Assembly (NCBI GenBank): GCA_003298465.1
Contig: QNGA01000001.1
Coordinates: 1-64,000, forward strand
DNA: 64,000 nucleotides
Source: a halophilic archaeon
GTDB taxonomy: Archaea; Halobacteriota; Halobacteria; Halobacteriales; Haladaptataceae
Direction: 5' to 3'
Numbering within the stretch: position 1 is the stretch's first letter; each line of letters starts with the position of its first letter. Shown here piece by piece: positions 60,373 to 64,000 of the stretch. The notes beneath the pieces are model-generated. The model made no database searches. It was not told the origin of the DNA and was given only the letters and a program-made list of their open reading frames with translations. A program made the position numbers and the translations under genes.

Positions 60373-61716
60373 TCAGTCCGTCGACGCCCACTCCCAGTCC
60401 TCCTCGACCACCGCCGGGTCGTGGAGGTGACAGGCCGCGGGGTGGCCGACGCCGGTCGCCTGCTCCGCGGGGTCGCGGCGTTCGCAGACCGACTCGAACT
60501 CGCTCCGGAGGCGTTCGTCGGCGGCCTCGACGTCGCCGCGGACGACGTCGTCGAGCGCGGCCGACAGCACGCGGTCGGCGGCGTCGTCCCCGAGCGACTC
60601 GGGCAGGCCGTACTCCTCGCGGAGCGCCGTCCTGACGCCCGACTCGTCGACGTCCTCGGGGTCGTCGGCGACGCCCTCGGCGACCGCGAGTTCCCGGAGC
60701 GACGCGCGGTCGACGTCGCGGTCCGCGACCGCCATCCGGAGGTCCATCACCGCGCGCCAGTCGTCCTGGTCGAGGTCGTAGCCCTCGGGCTGGACGACCT
60801 TCGGGCAGCGCGGATGGAACCGACAGCCGGACGGCGGGCTGGCGGCGTCCGGCACGTCGCCGGTCAGGGTGACCTCCCGGTCGGGGGCGTCGGGGTCCGG
60901 CGTCGGGACGGCGGCGACCAGCGCCTGGGTGTACGGATGCTGGGGGTTGGCGAACACCGCCTCGGTGGGACCGCGTTCGACGATTTCGCCGAGATACATC
61001 ACGCAGATGCGGTCGCAGATCTGCCGGACGACGCCCATGTCGTGGCTGATGAGCAGCAGGGAGAGGTCGAACTCGGCCTGGAGGTCGTCGAGGAGCGCCA
61101 GAATCTCGGCCTGCACCGAGACGTCCAGCGCGGAGACGGGTTCGTCGGCGACGACGAGGTCGGGATTGAGGACGAGCGCCCGGGCGAGGGCGGCGCGCTG
61201 TTTCTGCCCGCCCGAGAGTTCGTGGGGGTAGCGGTCGAACTCGTCCGCCGTGAGGCCGACGCGCTCCAACAGGTCCTCGGCGATGGCGCGCCGACGGTCG
61301 GCGTCGGACATGCCGTGGACGAGCAGCGGTTCGGTGACCGACTCGCCGATGGACATCCGCGGGTCGAAGCTCGCGGTCGGGTCCTGGAACACCATCTGGG
61401 CGCGCCGCCGGAACGCCTTGCGCTCGGCGCGGTCGTACGCGCCGACGTCGTCGCCGTCGAACGTGACCGTGCCGTCGGTCGGCTCTTCGAGGTGAAGCAG
61501 CGACGTGGCGGCCGTGGACTTCCCGCTGCCGGACTCCCCGATGAGGCCGACCGTCTCGCCCGGGTACACCTCGAAGTCGATCCCGTCGACGGCGCGCACC
61601 CGGCCCACCTCGCGCCGGAGGGGTCCCTCGGTCACCGGGTAGTGTTTCTTCAGTCCGTCGACCGAGAGGAGCGCGTCGCTCCGCGTCTCCGACGGTCGCT
61701 GGCGTCGCTCGGTCAT
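60373..61716 (-). CDS. Oligopeptide-type ABC transporter ATPase (DppF/OppF)
   Basis: A 447-residue ATPase with Walker A GESGSGKSTAAT, the signature LSGGQKQRAALARAL, Walker B DLVVADEPVSALDVS and H-loop SHDMGV. The C-terminal oligopeptide-binding zinc-type motif CRFHPRCPKVVQPEGYD is followed by an unusual extension of about 110 residues (WRAVMDLRMAVADRDVDRASLREL...CERRDPAEQATGVGHPAACH) rich in charged residues. It overlaps the upstream ATPase gene by 4 bp. Confidence 0.92.
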   Translation of the reverse strand: MTERRQRPSETRSDALLSVDGLKKHYPVTEGPLRREVGRVRAVDGIDFEVYPGETVGLIGESGSGKSTAATSLLHLEEPTDGTVTFDGDDVGAYDRAERKAFRRRAQMVFQDPTASFDPRMSIGESVTEPLLVHGMSDADRRRAIAEDLLERVGLTADEFDRYPHELSGGQKQRAALARALVLNPDLVVADEPVSALDVSVQAEILALLDDLQAEFDLSLLLISHDMGVVRQICDRICVMYLGEIVERGPTEAVFANPQHPYTQALVAAVPTPDPDAPDREVTLTGDVPDAASPPSGCRFHPRCPKVVQPEGYDLDQDDWRAVMDLRMAVADRDVDRASLRELAVAEGVADDPEDVDESGVRTALREEYGLPESLGDDAADRVLSAALDDVVRGDVEAADERLRSEFESVCERRDPAEQATGVGHPAACHLHDPAVVEEDWEWASTD

Positions 61717-62735
61717 CGGTCACCTCCCCGCGTCGAGGCGGCCTCGCCGAGCACGACCGACTCGTCGCGGTCCGGGCGGTAGTAGACGCAGGACGCCTGT
61801 TGTGTCCCGCCGACCGTCCGGAGGGGTGGCTGGCCGTCGCGGCGACACTCGTCGGTCGCGTGCGGACACCGCGGGTGGAACCGACAGCCGGACGGCGGGT
61901 CGACGGGGTCGGCCAGCGACCCGCCGATGGGTTGCAGGTCGCGGCCCTGGCCCGGCAGGCAGTCCAGTAGCGCCCGGGTGTAGGGGTGGCTCGGGCGGTC
62001 GAACACCTCGTGAACGTCGCCCCGCTCCATCACCTTGCCGCCGTACATGACGACGACGCGGTCGGCTATCTCCGCGACGACGCCGAGGTCGTGCGTGACG
62101 AAGAGGACCGCCATGTCGCGTTCCGCCTGGAGGTCCGCGAGCAGGTCGAGAATCTGGGCCTCGATGGTCACGTCGAGCGCAGTCGTCGGTTCGTCGGCGA
62201 CGAGCAGGTCCGGGTCCGAGGCGAGCGCCATGGCGATGACGGCGCGCTGGCGCATCCCGCCCGAGAACTGGTGGGGGTAGTCGTCGACCCGGGTCGGCGC
62301 TTTCGGGATGCCGACGCGTTCCAGCAGGTCGACGGCGCGCCGGCGGGCCGCCGCGTCGCCGACGTCCCGGTGGAACTGGACGGCCTCGACCAGTTGCTCG
62401 CCGACGGTGTAGACGGGGTCGAGCGCGTTCTGCGGGTTCTGGAAGACGTGCGCGATGCGGTTGCCCCGCACCGCCCGGAGCTGCTTCTCCGAGCGCTCGG
62501 TGAGGTCCTCGCCGTCGAAGACGATGCGACCGCCGGTTATCTCGCCCGGCGGCATCGGGACGAGCTTCGTCACCGACTCGCAGGTCACCGTCTTGCCGGA
62601 CCCTGACTCGCCGACCAGACACACCGTCTCGCCGCAGTCCACCTCGAAGCTCACGCCGTCGACGGCTCTGACCGTGCCGTCGCGGGTGTCGAACCGCGTG
62701 TGCAGGTCCTCGACCGAGAGCAGGGGGTCGGCCAT
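61713..62735 (-). CDS. Oligopeptide-type ABC transporter ATPase (DppD/OppD)
   Basis: A 340-residue ATPase: Walker A GESGSGKTVTCESV, Q-loop HVFQNPQNALDPVYTV, signature FSGGMRQRAVIAMALA, Walker B DLLVADEPTTALDVT, and the C-terminal CRFHPRCPHATDECR cysteine region. It is linked to the permease by a 1-bp overlap and to the partner ATPase by a 4-bp overlap, so the operon is compact. Confidence 0.93.
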   Translation of the reverse strand: MADPLLSVEDLHTRFDTRDGTVRAVDGVSFEVDCGETVCLVGESGSGKTVTCESVTKLVPMPPGEITGGRIVFDGEDLTERSEKQLRAVRGNRIAHVFQNPQNALDPVYTVGEQLVEAVQFHRDVGDAAARRRAVDLLERVGIPKAPTRVDDYPHQFSGGMRQRAVIAMALASDPDLLVADEPTTALDVTIEAQILDLLADLQAERDMAVLFVTHDLGVVAEIADRVVVMYGGKVMERGDVHEVFDRPSHPYTRALLDCLPGQGRDLQPIGGSLADPVDPPSGCRFHPRCPHATDECRRDGQPPLRTVGGTQQASCVYYRPDRDESVVLGEAASTRGGDR

Positions 62736-63949
62736 CAGTCGTTCACCCCCTCGACCCTCGGGTCGAGCACGTCGCGGAGCGCGTCTCCGAGGACGTTGAA
62801 CGAGACGGTCGTGAGTATCAGGACGAGAACGGTCGCGCCCGACTGCCACCAGAGCCACGTCGGGAAGTAGTCGTTGAACATAGCTGTTTGAATCACGTAT
62901 CCCCACGACCGGTACGCCGTGAGGGGGCCGAGTTTGAGGAACGACAGCGTCGTTTCGATGATGATGAGCGTCGGCACCTGGAGCGTCACCGCGGTCAAGA
63001 CCGTACTCGAGACGTTCGGGACGACGTGGCGGCGGACGACGGCCAACCGACTGCAGCCCGCGTTCCGGGCGGCCTGCACGAACTGGGCGTCGCGCTTCTG
63101 GAGCGCCTCGCTGCGTACCAGCCGAGCGACGCCACCCCAGTTCAGCAGACCGAAGATGAGGATCATCAGCGCCAGTTCGACGTGGTACATCGCCCGCGCG
63201 ACCAGGTAGACGAAGAACGGCGGAATCGCCTGCTGGACGTCGACGTACCGCATCAGCGCCTCGTCGACGCGACCGCCGAAGTAGGCCGCGACGGTACCGA
63301 CTACCGTCGCCAGCGGCACCACCAGCATCGACGTTATCAGCGCTATCTGGAGTGCGACGCGGCTCCCGCGCAGGATGAGCAGGGCGACGTCCCGTCCGGC
63401 TCCGGTCGTTCCGAGCGGATGGAGCCACGTTCCGTGGCACACGTCGTTCGTCACGGCTCCGACGCAGTGCGACGTCGCGAACGCCGAGGTGGTGAATCCG
63501 ACCGGCGGCTGTAGCGAGGACATACCGCCGTATGCCCCGTCGTGTGCGAGCATGTACTCCTCGATGGGAGCGGCGAGCACCGGTCCGAACAGCCCCGCGA
63601 GGAAGAACAGGCAGACGTACGCGAAGCTCGCCGTCGCGAGCCGGTCCGTCCGAAGCTGTCGCCAGTAGTAGCGCGTCATCCGGGAGTTCCGAGCGAGCGG
63701 AACCACGACGTAGAACGCGAAGACGACCAGCGCGAGGAGGAACAGCCAGTCGAGCAGGCTCACGTCCCACCACTCGAACGTCGCTCGTCCTTCGGGGAGG
63801 ACGGCGTAGTCGTAGAGGAACGCGACGAGCAGTGCGACGACGGTGCCGGCGAACGCCCACGTTCGCCGGGTCGCCAGCCGTCGGTCGTCGTCCAGCGTCT
63901 CCCACTGAACGGACTCCGCGACGACGCCGTCGCTAGACGCGCCAGCCAT
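62735..63949 (-). CDS. Oligopeptide-type ABC transporter permease (DppC/OppC)
   Basis: A 404-residue permease. About six helices; the OppC/DppC binding-protein-dependent signature is VQAARNAGCSRLAVVRRHVVPNVSS (EAA-loop). An extra region with two or three N-terminal helices (WAFAGTVVALLVAFLYDYAVLP and LLDWLFLLALVVFAFYVVVP) precedes the normal start helix (about residue 100), making it longer than usual. The ATG at 63949 is preferred; a GTG at 63961 is in frame. The partner permease and binding protein are expected just to the right, outside the window. Confidence 0.88.
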   Translation of the reverse strand: MAGASSDGVVAESVQWETLDDDRRLATRRTWAFAGTVVALLVAFLYDYAVLPEGRATFEWWDVSLLDWLFLLALVVFAFYVVVPLARNSRMTRYYWRQLRTDRLATASFAYVCLFFLAGLFGPVLAAPIEEYMLAHDGAYGGMSSLQPPVGFTTSAFATSHCVGAVTNDVCHGTWLHPLGTTGAGRDVALLILRGSRVALQIALITSMLVVPLATVVGTVAAYFGGRVDEALMRYVDVQQAIPPFFVYLVARAMYHVELALMILIFGLLNWGGVARLVRSEALQKRDAQFVQAARNAGCSRLAVVRRHVVPNVSSTVLTAVTLQVPTLIIIETTLSFLKLGPLTAYRSWGYVIQTAMFNDYFPTWLWWQSGATVLVLILTTVSFNVLGDALRDVLDPRVEGVND

Positions 63950-64000
63950 CGGTCGGGACACCTGCCTCGGGGGAGGGGAGGGCGGTTCCGCGGGCGTGCC
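63950..64000. other. Right window edge
   Basis: The last 51 bp contain no complete feature. They are expected to hold the junction to the preceding gene of the transporter operon (probably a DppB-type permease), but no coding call is possible. Confidence 0.3.

Noticed and set aside
61713..63905. 730-residue minus-strand open frame
   Set aside because: Only its last 340 residues are a real ATPase; the upstream part lies over the permease gene in another frame, so the start is taken at 62735.

Overview
The window is haloarchaeal chromosomal DNA (class Halobacteria). It is GC-rich with strong G/C third-position bias and acidic proteins. It carries an archaeal 16S rRNA 5' end, the chromosomal protein MC1, a thermosome, CTP-type riboflavin kinase, CarS, Twy1, twin-arginine-exported proteins, and TATA-type promoters placed for leaderless or short-leader transcripts. 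The genus cannot be fixed from the sequence alone. The content is mainly core housekeeping. I see no CRISPR array, prophage, insertion sequence or tRNA gene.

Layout. 1-1100: the first 124 nt of a 16S rRNA gene reading leftward, preceded by about 0.7 kb of leader with four clear and one degenerate tandem rRNA promoter. 1.1-16.7 kb: MC1, pyrD, a HAD hydrolase, pheST, hisI with a coiled-coil partner, carS, a ribbon-helix-helix protein, several exported or membrane unknowns including a paralogous exported/non-exported pair, proline dehydrogenase and a frameshifted arylsulfotransferase-like gene. 16.8-34.2 kb: purine permease, gfcR, thrS, a threonine synthase-like gene with tandem insertions, an aspartoacylase-like protein, an MFS transporter, a PhoU/TrkA-C protein, citrate synthase, two MATE exporters and a divergent nickel pair (NicO-type transporter and NikR). 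34.4-42.8 kb: the pyruvate/2-oxoacid dehydrogenase region lipA, pdhA, pdhB, pdhC and lpdA, with an unrelated methyltransferase on the other strand inside it. 42.9-50.6 kb: exported proteins, pheA, thsA, alanine dehydrogenase, hsp20 and a 1-Cys peroxiredoxin. 50.6-60.3 kb: a five-PAS histidine kinase, the ribB-rbkR riboflavin pair, twy1, argS and cupins. 60.4-64 kb: a peptide-type ABC transporter (two ATPases and a permease) that probably continues past the right edge.

How genes work together. LipA makes the lipoyl group carried by PdhC, which passes acyl groups from PdhAB to CoA and is re-oxidised by LpdA; citrate synthase then uses acetyl-CoA. NikR probably controls the neighbouring nickel transporter through an inverted repeat between them. 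RbkR is probably both riboflavin kinase and repressor of its operon with ribB, through an inverted repeat just upstream of the promoter.

Most unusual signals: (1) short palindromic repeats inserted in frame in pdhC (three tandem copies in the linker plus a diverged copy in the catalytic domain) and, with a similar loop sequence, in the threonine synthase-like gene; together they look like a protein-coding palindromic repeat family. (2) Several inverted repeats at promoters (7424-7439, 12603-12629, 31178-31208, 35512-35534, 55259-55280). (3) The paralogous pair at 13.2-14.2 kb. (4) The frameshift at about 16.4 kb, which could have arisen by deletion between short direct repeats.
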